This document shows, piece after piece, positions 32,936 through 43,880 of a stretch of 64,000 nt of DNA. Position 1 is the stretch's first letter. Each line of letters begins with the position of its first letter. The stretch is from Chalara sp. BL73. Taxonomy: Eukaryota; Ascomycota; Leotiomycetes; Helotiales. The stretch covers positions 248,001 to 312,000 of the forward strand of contig CAKJVC010000006.1 in the NCBI GenBank assembly GCA_918026815.1. The letters run 5' to 3'. The notes under the pieces were generated by a model that made no database searches, was not told the DNA's origin, and saw only the letters and a program-made list of their open reading frames with translations. The translations under genes were made by a program, and so were the position numbers.

Positions 32936-34838
32936 TTCAAAAAGTCGAAGTGACGATGAGTGAGAAAGGAGGTGAGAAAGAAATGTGGGATGTTAACTTA
33001 AGCCCCTGACGCACCACCCACGCCTCCTAGTAAAAGCGAACCAATAACTATTAGTGAACGTAGAATGCTCTCAGCCAATATACACTCATATTTTCATCTT
33101 CCTTTTGTATTTGATTCAAATGTGAGATATATATATTAGGCATTTAAAGGGAAATCGGGTCATTTGTTCTTCTATAGTTAGATATATCTGGCCTCGACGT
33201 CTCATGTGACTGTGTACCACGTGACTATTGCTTACTTTCCAAATTAGTGGAGATTTGTTAGTGCTGCGTATCTTTCACATGATAATCGGCCAATATAGAA
33301 TGGAGTTTTGTGTTATTACTTTATAGTATCAATTAGACACTATAGAAAATATTGTACTCAATACGAACACAAGTCTTTTTCTCGGTCAACGCGTATCTTT
33401 TATAATTGAGCTAGCTAACCGATATTTTAACTAGTATATACCTAACATTACACGCGTACACTATATCGTGCTACACAAAGATTACAAGGGGTTGATCTCT
33501 TTAAGCAAGAAAAAGAAACTTCCTGTTGGCCATAAGCTTTGATATAGTCTGCTATTAGCAAATCATATGTTATTAATACCTTTGTTAGGATCCGGAAAAG
33601 TAGAGTCACGACAAACTATGTCTATACAAAAAGCTACTTTGACTAGATATAGCATATGAGTATCGGCCTACTCACGGATGAACACCTTGTCAAGTCCTTG
33701 ATCGCAAGATTTTTTAATGTAGGGCGAGGGCTATTAGTAAGAAAATCGGTCCATTTCACCTCACCCACACAGCTACACGCATAGCTCCCAGGTATCAACT
33801 ATTAACCCAGGTTCATTAGTACATTAATTAGTTCTCAGCAAAATTCCCACCAGTTGCAGCCATGGACGTCCAGAAGGAGAGTCCTCCCCCCCTGTGGCTG
33901 AGCAGCCTTTAGATTGGTGGGAGCTGTAGTCCTTTTAAGCCTTTCAGGGAGAGAATCTATATACATATTGAAGTGTTCTACTTTATTTCGTTCTCTCAGA
34001 CATCCTCTATATTTGCTATATGCTCTGCAAACTCCATCCATCATAAGCTTCTTTACTCACAAATTGCATTCAAAACCCATTACACATTTTCATTCAGATT
34101 TAAATAAGGAGAAGGAGGCTAATTAATAGAAGTGATATGGCATTCTACTTTTGCTTTATTACGAAGGCTGTGATTCTTTTTGGTATCTTTCTTTCTACAT
34201 GTTTTGCTATATCTTTAACAAGAAAATAATATTCTTTAACACAAAAGTCTCTTAATAATTATTTCTTTTGGTACTTGATTTACCTATATCGCCGAGAATA
34301 CCGCATAACACTCGATTTTTTACTTCCCATTGTGTCAATCCTTTACCTTATTCTTGTGTCACAAGCATAAAAGAGCTCCTAAAAATTATAACCAATTTTA
34401 GCCTAACAGTGGACAAAATCTCGGCTAGTTTAGAACGTAAATTGATTTTCTGGTGCCGACGGAGGTTTGTTTTCGCTGTTGCTTCGTTTGTGAATATCCC
34501 CCTCCAATATGTTTTTGGACCGTCCCAATTTTCAATCCAAAACACCTAAAGTTTTATTTATTTATCTATTTTCGTCCTTTGAGTTAGAGCGTATATGGGC
34601 CACTACTCTAGCTTCTCTAGTATAGCAGGTTTATTTACTGTACTCTAGTACTAGTTGCCTAGTATCAAGTATTTTTCCTTAGGTTCTAGTCACCCTCCTC
34701 CCCCACTCCAATATTCAGTGTAGGTTAAGCCAAAGTTGATTACCAAAAAACCAAAAAACCAAAATCATTTATTTATAACCAAAGCGTAACTCCCGACTTC
34801 ACCTGTATCGAATATCTTGAAGTGGGACCAATTGCTGG
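32936..34838. other. AT-rich intergenic region
   Basis: About 1.9 kb of notably AT-rich sequence, especially 33100-34700, with no supported gene. Many TA-rich triplets and short frames. It may be decayed, possibly RIP-mutated, repeat DNA; no terminal repeats were found. Confidence 0.5.
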
Positions 34839-35093
34839 TTAGAGTTGCCTGTTGTCCACTGGGCAATTTCTTCTACTTTCATATCCGAGATAATGGAATA
34901 CCTGCCAGACCTTTTTTGTCTGTACGCCAATCAGTGGACCGCGTTTTGAGCCATTTGATTGCAATAGTTTGTTGAAGTCGAGCCGCTTTGCTGCTTCACT
35001 TTGAGACAAGCCTTGCTCGATAAGACACCAGGATCGTACGGGACGGATCATTGAATGCTCTTTTGGGGCCATTTTGTGCTTAACGTAGATCAC
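34839..35093 (-). pseudogene. possible transposase N-terminal HTH fragment
   Basis: An 84-codon frame contains MAPKEHSMIRPVRSWCLIEQ followed by GLSQSEAAKRL, which reads like the helix-turn-helix start of Tc1/mariner- or pogo-type transposases. After about 30 residues the similarity fades and no catalytic DDE domain is seen around it. It lies at the edge of the AT-rich block. If real, it is a truncated remnant. Low confidence, based on pattern alone. Confidence 0.3.
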
Positions 35094-35327
35094 AATTGTA
35101 TAATTGATGAGTTAAGGGGGTAGAAGGCTAGAAAGAGTAGATGGGGATGACCTCCGTAAGCTGAAGCCCCTACACTATCAGATGGTGTTTGGAGGACAAG
35201 AGATAAGGTAATTGCTTGTCCTTCCAGATAATTTGCGATTTCTCTATAGTAGTGATCACCTTTATTATGAAATAGAGATTACAATTAGTTCACAGAAAAA
35301 AAATTCATTTCGTAGCTGCTATCCTTG

Positions 35328-36776
35328 TCAAACGAAATCGTGAAAAGGAGGTGGCTTGCCCTCTTCGACGGAATCATAAGACTGACCCATAATTGCTTTT
35401 TCGGCTGCTGTCTCTAAACGCTCGAAATAGCCCAAATAAAGAAACAGCTTGTGAATACCACTCAGACTCTTCAGAGGTTCCAGAATCTCTTCAAGGGTGT
35501 TCTCCAATTCGTCTATATCCGGCTCGTGCATCTCCAAGGGGCTATTGAGACGTGCCAAATTCACCCGAAGCTCGAGATTTTTCAAGTTTAACCTCAACCT
35601 TAGCGTCTCTACCACGTGGCTCCACTCGGATTGAATTTTTTCAGGGTCAAGAGACCATTCGCCCAAGGCGTCATTTTCTCGGAAATATAGTTCAAGGCGT
35701 CTGATACGGGCCAACTGAAAGCTATTTAAGCCCTCGATAAAAGCTATAGAAGAAAGCGGTCGTACAAGGATAAAGATATTCTCTGAAAAAAAAACCTCTT
35801 GAGCTTCGCAGGATATTCGGCGACCAGCGATAAATAATGCAGTAGGAAGTGGTCTGCAGATACAAGTCAGGGAAAATGCCGCTGGTTTCCATATGCAACA
35901 GCAGCTCTCTAAACAGTCATTACACCGAGAGCAGCATTTGCGCCGTGGATTTGCCCAGCCGTCGCAGCGTTCCATGTAAATCGAGCCGTAGGTTGAATAC
36001 GTATGTGCTTGTTGCACCAGGTCGGTTTTCTTAAGTATCTTCAAGCGAAGCTCTTTTGGTAGCCGTTCGAAAGGAAACGGTGCAGAGTTTGCGACGACCC
36101 TGCCCATCATCTGAGCTGCAATTGCTTGTACGAAAGATCGAACTTCCAAGTTTTTGTGGGGTCCAATTGATAAAGCACAACTTCTTAATCGTGGTAGATA
36201 TTTGGTACTTTCGAGCAATACTCTTGTTGCTTCCACGTCGGCCGACTGGAAGGTGAGTGCAAAGGATAGTTGCGATGGGGTTACATGGTTGGCAGCCGTT
36301 TGAATTACAGCCGGCCATAGATGAAGCAATTCCCTCAGTTGATTAGAAATGCTATTATTTGGCTTGAAGTCCACATGAAGCGACCTCAGTGAGGATATGG
36401 CGTGAGGACTTAGATGAGAAAGACAATGAAGATCTGATGCTTGCGCGACTCGCAGCAGGAATTTATTCAAAGAATAAAACAACTTGGAGGCCTCGAGGGA
36501 TATCTCTTTAGAAACGCGAAATAGAGAAAGAGACAACACAGGCCCGAAGCAGATAAACCGCTCTCTTTCACGTTTTGAGCGAGGTGTGCCCGAATCAGCT
36601 CGGTGTTTCAAGTAGGTGCACGCGCGGTGCTTAAAAAGATAGCACGCATTGTTGACAGCATCGCCGTTCTTTACCCTCAGATGCTCGCTCGCAAGATCAA
36701 TCGGACAACACCGACCAAGGCCAGACAAAGCGTAGATTTCATTTCTGCACGTGCTAGGAAGATCGGAGAATGACAT
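35328..36776 (-). CDS. F-box-like fungal protein with duplicated module
   Basis: Single exon, 482 residues, no signal peptide. Two F-box-like starts are visible: MSFSDLPSTCRNEIYALSG at the N-terminus and FERLPKELRLKILKKTDLV at about residue 240. Each is followed by a similar layout, a Cys-containing segment and then a PTALFIAGRRISCEAQEVFF-type stretch like the LFRVSKEISLEASKLFYSLN stretch of the first half. This suggests an internal duplication. The second module has a dense cysteine patch (KCCSRCNDCLESCCC). F-box proteins link substrates to SCF ubiquitin ligases, but many such fungal proteins are uncharacterised. The C-terminus is an acidic helical region. Function unknown. Near neighbours give no hint. 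Confidence 0.75.
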   Translation of the reverse strand: MSFSDLPSTCRNEIYALSGLGRCCPIDLASEHLRVKNGDAVNNACYLFKHRACTYLKHRADSGTPRSKRERERFICFGPVLSLSLFRVSKEISLEASKLFYSLNKFLLRVAQASDLHCLSHLSPHAISSLRSLHVDFKPNNSISNQLRELLHLWPAVIQTAANHVTPSQLSFALTFQSADVEATRVLLESTKYLPRLRSCALSIGPHKNLEVRSFVQAIAAQMMGRVVANSAPFPFERLPKELRLKILKKTDLVQQAHTYSTYGSIYMERCDGWANPRRKCCSRCNDCLESCCCIWKPAAFSLTCICRPLPTALFIAGRRISCEAQEVFFSENIFILVRPLSSIAFIEGLNSFQLARIRRLELYFRENDALGEWSLDPEKIQSEWSHVVETLRLRLNLKNLELRVNLARLNSPLEMHEPDIDELENTLEEILEPLKSLSGIHKLFLYLGYFERLETAAEKAIMGQSYDSVEEGKPPPFHDFV

Positions 36777-38091
36777 CTGAGATATAGAGGATATGATCCT
36801 CTACAGTTCCCTAATGTAGGAACTTGGTTAGGTGAGCGAATGGCGTGGTATGAGGTGACTTGGTGGCATTCAGTGAATAGAAAGGGGACGATACAACCTG
36901 TTTTATCAGACACTGATTAGAAAGAGTAACATGGCCTCCCAAGGCAAAAAGGCCGCCAAGATTGCAATTTACTGTGTTTGCTCTGGTTGGATCGAAATAC
37001 AGCTAGACTTTCAATTGTAGGGATTGAATGCGATATGAGCAGAGAATTTGGCCACTATAAAAGAGGTTTTGGGGTCCTTTTCTAATGTTAGTGATCTCGG
37101 CTGCAAATAGAACGAGTCAACGTTAGGTCTAGCCAATCTATATGCGCTTGGGACCACTTAAATAAATTAGCTCGGGCGAATTTCTTGAAACTTAACGTGA
37201 AAAGCGTATTAAAAGCCCATATTTAGATGTCATTCTACTCTTTGGTAACAGCTCCCTAATACCTCGAGTATGGCACGATACTCCTCAATGAAGTAGCAAA
37301 GTTTCAGGAAATAACATTACAACAGCCCTCCTAATTAAACGTCATCAGCTCATTCTTCGGAAGCCGCTTCGAATATATCAAAAAGACCCGCGAGGAACCA
37401 ACCTATAGGAACTCCTCATGGAGATCCGGAACGAATTCAAAGAAACAAGGGAATCCGCGAGAAGGTCACAATTGTCAAGCAAGACTAGGACAACACACAA
37501 TCCAAGGTTTCACCACTGTCAAATTCCAGTTCGCGTAATCACTTTTGAGCGCAAATGCTCCCGTTACACAGATCACCTCGAGCCTCTACGCTCCCAAGCA
37601 CGACATCATGCTATCTTAACTGGGGGTTAAGGTCAAAGTTAGGGACAGTGACTCTATTCAAGCTCTGCAACAGGGGTCTGACCAATCTGGAGGGACGCCT
37701 GTTACTTCCACATAGCTGATAACCATTAAACACTCCTGGGATTAAAATTTTCTATTCAGAAGGGAGAAAAGGCATTCCTAAATTTATCTGATCAGCTGCT
37801 GACCCAGAGTTCGTACTTCGAGTGGAGTAGTTTGGAAACCAAATCAAAGTATGTGTGGAAAATCTGCTTCGATAATTAATCGTTCATTGAGAAGATCAAA
37901 TTTGGTACCAAACCTCTGGATTTTCAAACGTGTAATATTTTCTAAGCTTATGTCTCATCTAGCTATTACTATTATGATCATGTCACAAGTAATCATTAGT
38001 TCCAGGCCGTTTGAGCAGCTCCCTTTGTCCACTGTCCAGACCATTAACCCAACAACCCCACGCCTTGAAACCCGAGAGTCATGACATCAAC
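36777..38091. other. intergenic, no gene seen
   Basis: About 1.3 kb, AT-rich, upstream of the F-box-like gene and downstream of the secreted protein. A 70-codon frame at 37418-37630 has no features. Confidence 0.5.
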
Positions 38092-38766
38092 CTAAGCAGA
38101 AGTAACGCCACCAATGTTACATGACCCATTCTCAATGCTGGCCGCAATGGTAGTCCTCACCCCAACGCTCTCACACCCGGGGAAATCATATGCGACATCA
38201 GAATACGTCTGATAAAACAGCTGATACCAGGGGCCGTGATCGAGATCGATATCCGCCTCACACAACAAAAACCCATGAGCGATGAGCTCCGGCTCTTCAT
38301 GATACAGGCCATAAGTCCCATCTGAGCTTCCTCCCTGAGCGCTCCAAGCAGCCTCCACCTGCCCCGGCCAGGCACTCGGATCCGCAAATCCGAAACTATA
38401 TTGCGATGTCCCGCCAACTTCCCGACGGAGATTAAGGTAACCGGTCGGACCAAGATCGTAGAGCTGGTTGAAATCGTCGCGGGCTTGGCTGTAGAGCCCA
38501 CCATCTTTGAAATTGCCGAGGAGAACGGAGGAGCTGGCGTCTAATCCTCCGAAGAAGGCGCCAGGGAAGAACGGATTGGGCCGGAGCTGGATGGCGCGGT
38601 TGTTGGTGATGGGGTTGCCAGAGGCGATGGTGAAGACTAAGCCGTTGCGGCTGCTTGTGGTGTTGAGAGAGGGTGGGTAGTTGAAAGGGCAAGCGGCGCT
38701 GGCTCCGTTTTGGGCAGATGCAGAGCTGGCAAGGGCCAAACCAGCGAGAAGGGATGTGAAAATCAT
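38092..38766 (-). CDS. secreted protein of unknown function, 224 aa
   Basis: Single exon. Residues 1-18 are a clear signal peptide (MIFTSLLAGLALASSASA). The mature protein contains four cysteines (AACPF, LLCEAD, DFPGCES and GSCNIGG near the C-terminus) and two NxS/T sequons. It starts with a short segment, then FTIASGNPITNNRAIQLRPN, which resembles the beta-rich beginning of fungal cell-wall or surface proteins, and includes aromatic-rich strands such as GPWYQLFYQTYSDV. No catalytic motif is seen. It is GC-richer than its flanks. The start codon is preceded by AACC, a good context. I cannot assign a family. Confidence 0.82.
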   Translation of the reverse strand: MIFTSLLAGLALASSASAQNGASAACPFNYPPSLNTTSSRNGLVFTIASGNPITNNRAIQLRPNPFFPGAFFGGLDASSSVLLGNFKDGGLYSQARDDFNQLYDLGPTGYLNLRREVGGTSQYSFGFADPSAWPGQVEAAWSAQGGSSDGTYGLYHEEPELIAHGFLLCEADIDLDHGPWYQLFYQTYSDVAYDFPGCESVGVRTTIAASIENGSCNIGGVTSA

Positions 38767-40336
38767 GGTTGTGGTTGAGGATATAAGTCTGTCGAGCGAG
38801 CTCTAGATGTGTAGAAAGAAGGTTGCTAAAGAGCCGAATGTATGCGATGAAGATGAACAGACTGCGATTGTTCAACACTTTTATATACGTTTAAAGATAC
38901 ATGATGAAGCCTCTAGCATAGTTCGTATTGATGGTAGTTACACCAAAATTCCGTGATCTTCTGATGTCGTAGGCGGGGTAAGCTGTACATCGTTTGCAAC
39001 CTCGTATATATGAAAGGCTATCCAACATATCCCTTTTGTAGATGAATACGATTATCGGGATTAACATTGCATACCCGCGTTCGCTTAAGTGCCGAAAACG
39101 CCGTGTTGGGCAGTCATGGTACTTCCCAACGTGACTTTGCCTCCGTCATCATACAACTTGATGGATGGGGAATCCTATAACCTCTTGTTCTTTTGAATGC
39201 CCGTCTCTACACCGACATTTCCGATATGCATGGCGACATAAGACTTGCCATTCTGAGCACCTGGTAATGTGCCCCTGCCCTCACTTGATTCTCGAGTGGC
39301 CATCATATGGACATCCCAATTCGTGTCCAAGATTGGCTCTTTGCACTGATATGGTGAAAGACAGTGAAATAAGATCAACTCCGCAGATAGTGAGTGCTAA
39401 AAGTTTAAGATGCATAACTTGAGCGAAAGACTTCAACTTTTGAGAAGATACCTAAACGCCAGGAGCCTAGAGGAAGTAACGCCATGATAACAAATCCCAG
39501 AGCTTACCAATACCTCATCTCTAAACATAGATTTTAGGCGCAATAATACCGCAAAACTCAGCAGTCAGAGCATCTTGCATAATCCTTCTCACCCCTGTCA
39601 CCCATGAGAGCGCACTGTGTGCCAGATAGCAACATTATAACTCGCTATTGCAGTCATACCAGGACTCTATAGATTTGCTCGCCAGACAACTATATATGAT
39701 ATCAGCAAGTAACCTTGTCTGAGTTAAAATTGCGTTTCGAATAGAAAAGTGGGTGGAGGAGGGCAGACCATCTACCATGTACACGCCTTTCCCGCTTCTT
39801 GCATTCTATCCTCTTTCGTCTTGCAATCCCTTGTTTGCCCACTTCTAAAAGCGACCGGCACGGTCCTCAGCCTAGGAGATTCTTGAGCGATGTTGGCGCC
39901 AGTTCTAGATGCCGTGTTCTGATCTGGGGAGTAGTGAGCCTTACCGTTCTAATCTTGTGTTGCTCGGCCGTTGGCTGGAGTGGGGATTTCATGCATTGCC
40001 TGGACCAGCTTGGGTTTAGGCTTTGGAGATGAGTATGTACGAGGTATGGCTTTTGCGCCGGTACTGAAGGCGTTCAAGGAAGCTATTTTACTTGCGGCTG
40101 GAAGTTATGTACCGTATCAGTTAAAACCAAGAATATTACCAGATATATGCTTTACGAAAATGAGTCAAAAGAAAGAACCCTTCATAAACAAAAAAAAAAG
40201 AAAGGGAAAGCAGACAAGCGTTGATCACCCTCCATTTACACACCATAGCTGCCGGATGCCTTAAGCCGTTAGATAATCTGGCTATCATAATGTCATCATT
40301 TGTGAGTCATGCTGTTGTCATTCCCCTACGCTTCTC
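38767..40336. other. intergenic, no gene supported
   Basis: About 1.6 kb. Frames at 39165-39422, 39799-40032 and 39971-40264 are short and unlike known proteins. An A-rich run lies at 40191-40201. Confidence 0.45.
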
Positions 40337-41300
40337 TTATTTAAAAAGTCGCTTCCCAGATGTCTTCACCCCGAATCGTTCTACACCACTTTGGTGCTGT
40401 AGTTGCCACAATCCTAAATCGCCAACTTCATTACCCTCTCCGGAAACTTTGCGTCGACGAAGAGCCTCTCGTAAATGATCGGCTTGTAGAGGTGCTCGTA
40501 GCGATTTGGTTACGGGATGCTGTGCTCCAGGCAGTGCTGTTATTCCCTCGTCCGTTCTATCCCATTGTGTCTGTACTTTCCGCGCATCCTCGACCATCTC
40601 TCCGACAAACACTTTAGTGACGGACTTGATGGCGAGGATAACAGTGGCAGGGACGGATTGTGAAAGTGTCTGGTTCACAATCTAGCATGTAGTCAGAAGC
40701 TGCATAATTAGATTATCAACGAGAACTTACACGTCTGACTGTCGCATCTGGGAGCTTAGATGAAAGCCATGCTAAATGCCTATCGGATTGTTCATCATCA
40801 AATGCCTGAATCAACATAGCTCGCTTGATCTGCTCCTTCCTTTTCTCCTCCTGCGTCTGCACCACCATGTCTGCAGCCAAGTCTGCGCCACCAGTATCTT
40901 CCTCTTCTTCTTCTTCCTCCCGTTCTTTAGATGTCCTTCCTTTGCCTCTTGCACTTCCAGCCGAGACCGCAGATTTCGCCGCACCTCCTATAAGTGAAGA
41001 ATCGTCGTTCTCCTTCCCCTTCCCCTTTTTCGTCTTCTTCTTCTTGGTTGTCGATACGCCAGAGACGAGAGATACACTGTCGAAGCTCGGCGACCTGGAT
41101 ATGCGTTCCATTTTAGTGACGACTTCGGGAGGGAAACTGGTTTGTCGTAATGGATGAGCAGATCCGGAGGAGTTAGATATCAGGGAAGCTTTACGACGTT
41201 TTATTGATGGGCCCGAGTTGGGCATGTCAGATTGTCGACGCTTGAGTGATTGAGCTGGAAGTGGTGAATTTGAGGGATATGGGGGTGAGAGCGACGCCAT
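40337..41300 (-). CDS. TAF11: TFIID subunit TAF11
   Basis: TAF11 pairs with TAF13 through histone folds in TFIID, the promoter-recognition complex of RNA polymerase II. Two exons (41300-40731 and 40681-40337) with a 49-nt intron give 304 residues. The first half is disordered and charged, with lysine runs (KKKKTKKGKGK) and an acidic run of Glu. The TAFII28 histone-fold domain starts near EKRKEQIKRAMLIQAFDDEQ. It crosses the intron as LPDATVRRIVNQTLSQSVP and continues AIKSVTKVFVGEMVEDARKV. PLQADHLREALRRRK is the conserved final helix. The gene is divergent from the GTP cyclohydrolase gene; about 400 bp separate the two starts, and a MITE lies between them. Confidence 0.93.
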
Positions 41301-41518
41301 ATCGAATGCTAATGGTTCGCACCTGTCGATGCGGGTAAGAGATGAGTCGCAGTTACCACGTGCTGAAATTTATCTAGTGGCAGGCACGAGTTGAGATGTT
41401 GATATGAAATTGCCCAAAGAGAGTGATGTTTAGATGGATGTTAAGGCGAGGCTGAAGTTGCTGCCCTGTGGCCTGGAATTGTGTCGGGTATCTAAACCAA
41501 TCAAATTTGGGGATAGTA

Positions 41519-41669
41519 CAGTGGAGTGCAAAAAGTATTTAACCCATGTCAACGCCAAGGACTTTCTTCAGGGCAGCTTAAATGCGCAGTTTGAATCCCG
41601 CAGCCCTGAAATTACGTACTAATAATCACGCTAGCATGACATGGGTTAAATACTTTTTGCACTCCACTG
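41519..41669. mobile_element. 151-bp Tc1/mariner-type MITE
   Basis: Perfect 33-bp terminal inverted repeats (41519-41551 and 41637-41669), each starting CAGTGGAGTGCAAAAAGTAT and flanked by TA dinucleotides at 41517-41518 and 41670-41671. A TA target duplication and a CAGTG terminus are standard for Tc1/mariner elements. The 85-nt interior has no coding capacity, so it is a non-autonomous miniature element. Identical repeats suggest fairly recent activity. It sits in the shared upstream region of TAF11 and the GTP cyclohydrolase gene, ending 29 bp before the chosen start codon of the latter. Confidence 0.9.
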
Positions 41670-41698
41670 TATCCTTTAAGCTTATCCAAGATTCCGTC

Positions 41699-42834
41699 AT
41701 GTCAGAGTCAGACCCCTGCCTTTTCGGTTTTCTGGGGAAATATTTTTGTCAATGTCCCCAAACCCGATTGCACATTGACGCCAACAAAATGATTCAATTT
41801 GCGAGTACATCCTACAAGGGGGATAAGCAGAATGCAGAGAATGGAATGCATAAGTTAGAGGGGAACTCCTCGGATGACAACGGGATTACTGCGCCGATGC
41901 ATTCTAGTCCCGAGGATGGGCAAAGCAAAAAGAGGAAAAGAAAGAAGAGCTCGAAGATGAATGGCCAGTCGAGTTCGAAGCGGCGCATGAGTGTCAGTAA
42001 ACCTGCGAGAGATCCGAGGGATGAGGCTTCGCCTAATGGTGGATTGGTGACTACAACGAGATCACCAAGTCCAGTCATCGATTTTGATGGATTAAGCCGG
42101 CCAAGTATACTCCATTGACTTCGGGTTTTATTTGCACAATCGCTAACAATTAAAAAGGCAGAGGGACTCGCGAACGTCGTGAAGAGACCGCGGAGCAGGC
42201 AGCGGCTCGATTAGAGAAAATGACTGGCGCGGTCCGCACCCTTCTCGAATGCGTCGGCGAAGATCCAGATCGTGAGGGCCTCCTCAAGACCCCAGAACGC
42301 TATGCCAAAGCCCTGTTAGATTTCACAAAGGGATACCAGCAGAATGTGAAGGATATCGTCAATGATGCCATTTTCCATGAGGATCATAATGAGCTAGTTA
42401 TAGTAAAGGATATTGAGGTTTTTAGTCTTTGTGAGCACCATATGGTGCCATTTACTGGAAAGGTACGAGTCCTATGCATTATGAGCGGGGAGGGGAATAT
42501 ACGGAATTCGAACTAATTGTAGCAGATGCATATTGGATATATTCCCGATAAAGACGTTATCGGTATCTCAAAACTACCCCGCATCGCGGACATGTTCTCA
42601 CAACGCCTACAAATTCAAGAGCGTCTTACCAAAGACGTTGCGCATGCAATAATGGAGATTTTGAAGCCGCAAGGAGTGGCGGTGGTCATGGAGTCAAGTC
42701 ATTTGTGCATGGTCATGAGAGGAGTATCTAAGACGACAGCAACAACGATCACGAGCTGTGTATTAGGGTGCATAGAGAAGCGCGAGAAAACTAGAAATGA
42801 GTTCTTCAGCTTGGTCGGTCTAAATAGACGGTAA
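41699..42834 (+). CDS. GTP cyclohydrolase I
   Basis: Converts GTP to 7,8-dihydroneopterin triphosphate, the first step of folate and pterin synthesis; yeast FOL2 orthologue. Three exons (41699-42104, 42164-42462 and 42526-42834) give 337 residues. The N-terminal 140 residues are a variable, basic, disordered extension ([14 protein letters not shown]). The enzyme domain starts at [21 protein letters not shown]. Zinc and active-site parts are present: [13 protein letters not shown], spliced directly to [17 protein letters not shown], then [14 protein letters not shown]. The first acceptor is taken as GCAGAG, because the nearer CAG would break the frame. The start is uncertain: ATGs at 41699 and 41789 are both possible. 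The nearby MITE lies in the leader or promoter. Confidence 0.92.
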
Positions 42835-43023
42835 TAGTGGCTGGGTGGCTGTTTGAAATTTTTGGGTATTGCGGCGTTTAGATATATGGTTGGGCATTCT
42901 GGTCTTCAACACCCAGGTCGGCGTTATGTTTTGGTCTTAACGCCAACTTGCACAAATCAAGACTCATTGGTCCGTTTCGGTTCACTGATCTCTATATTGA
43001 GATTTTACCTGTATCCTTTTTCT

Positions 43024-43880
43024 CTATGTCTCTTCCGTTGGCCGTTCGGCTGTCTCTACCTTCGTCCCATATCCCAAAGTCTCATCATGCATCATCCTCA
43101 CATTCTGCATAAAAGCCTCCTCCACTTTGGGATCTCGTGCCTCTATCCTCGGAATAGCTACCCCTTCTCTGTCCGCTCCCTCAAACCTCTCAATATATGG
43201 AGTTACCCTACTTTTGATCTCATCTGCAACCTCGTCAATGCTTTTCCCAGCATTCACGACCTCCATTCCCTCTCCAAACACTCCTATAGTAACATAGAAG
43301 CTACGCACCCACTCCTGCAACTCCTTCTTCTCATATCTCTCGTCCCCATACCCCCCTCGCTTCACTGTGTTCTCGGGGCTCAGGTCGAGGTATACTACTA
43401 AATCAGGTTTTGGCAGCCCGACTTCTGGTGCATATGCCCAACTAAAGGGTAACAACGGGTTAAGTTTTGAGGCGGAGTATATAGCACCAGAGTATATATA
43501 GCGGTCACATATTATAGTATAGCCAGCAAGAAGGGATTCAGTAATGCTGGAGGCGAGCTCCCAGCGGTTTGCAGAGAAGAGGAGGTGGATAGACTGGTCG
43601 GGTAGCTGAGTTGAGGAGCGAAGGTAATCGTCAATCATCTTCCCAATCGCTGTACTTCTATCTAAATCTGATCAGTATGGAAATTGACTCGCAGCCGAGA
43701 AGGATTACCAGGAAAGCGCATTGTCCTGACATTGCGTCCAGATGCATAAAGCGTGTCGCATAGTTTCTTGACCTGCGTAGTCTTCCCGGCGCGATCAATT
43801 CCTTCTATCACTATGAAAGCACCTCGACTGACAGGTGTTGTGGGCTCCTGCCATGGGTAAGAATCTGAAGAGTTTGTCAT
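43024..43880 (-). CDS. CDC8: thymidylate kinase
   Basis: Phosphorylates dTMP to dTDP with ATP, essential for DNA synthesis. Two exons (43880-43709 and 43667-43024) with a 41-nt intron give 271 residues. The P-loop is GIDRAGKTT at 27-35. The splice rebuilds MRFPDLDRSTAIGKMIDDYL, the conserved dTMP-binding RFPDR-type stretch. The next motifs are HLLFSANRWE and the DRY motif in ICDRYIYSGAIYSASK, followed by PDLVVYLDLSPE. The core ends near residue 225; a C-terminal extension of about 45 charged residues makes it longer than yeast Cdc8 (216). It is convergent with the GTP cyclohydrolase gene, with 189 bp between stops. Cytosol or nucleus. Confidence 0.93.

Noticed and set aside
41582..41698. In-frame upstream extension of the GTP cyclohydrolase ORF running through the MITE
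   Set aside because: The extra residues are encoded by the transposon's own repeat; the first sensible ATG is downstream of it.
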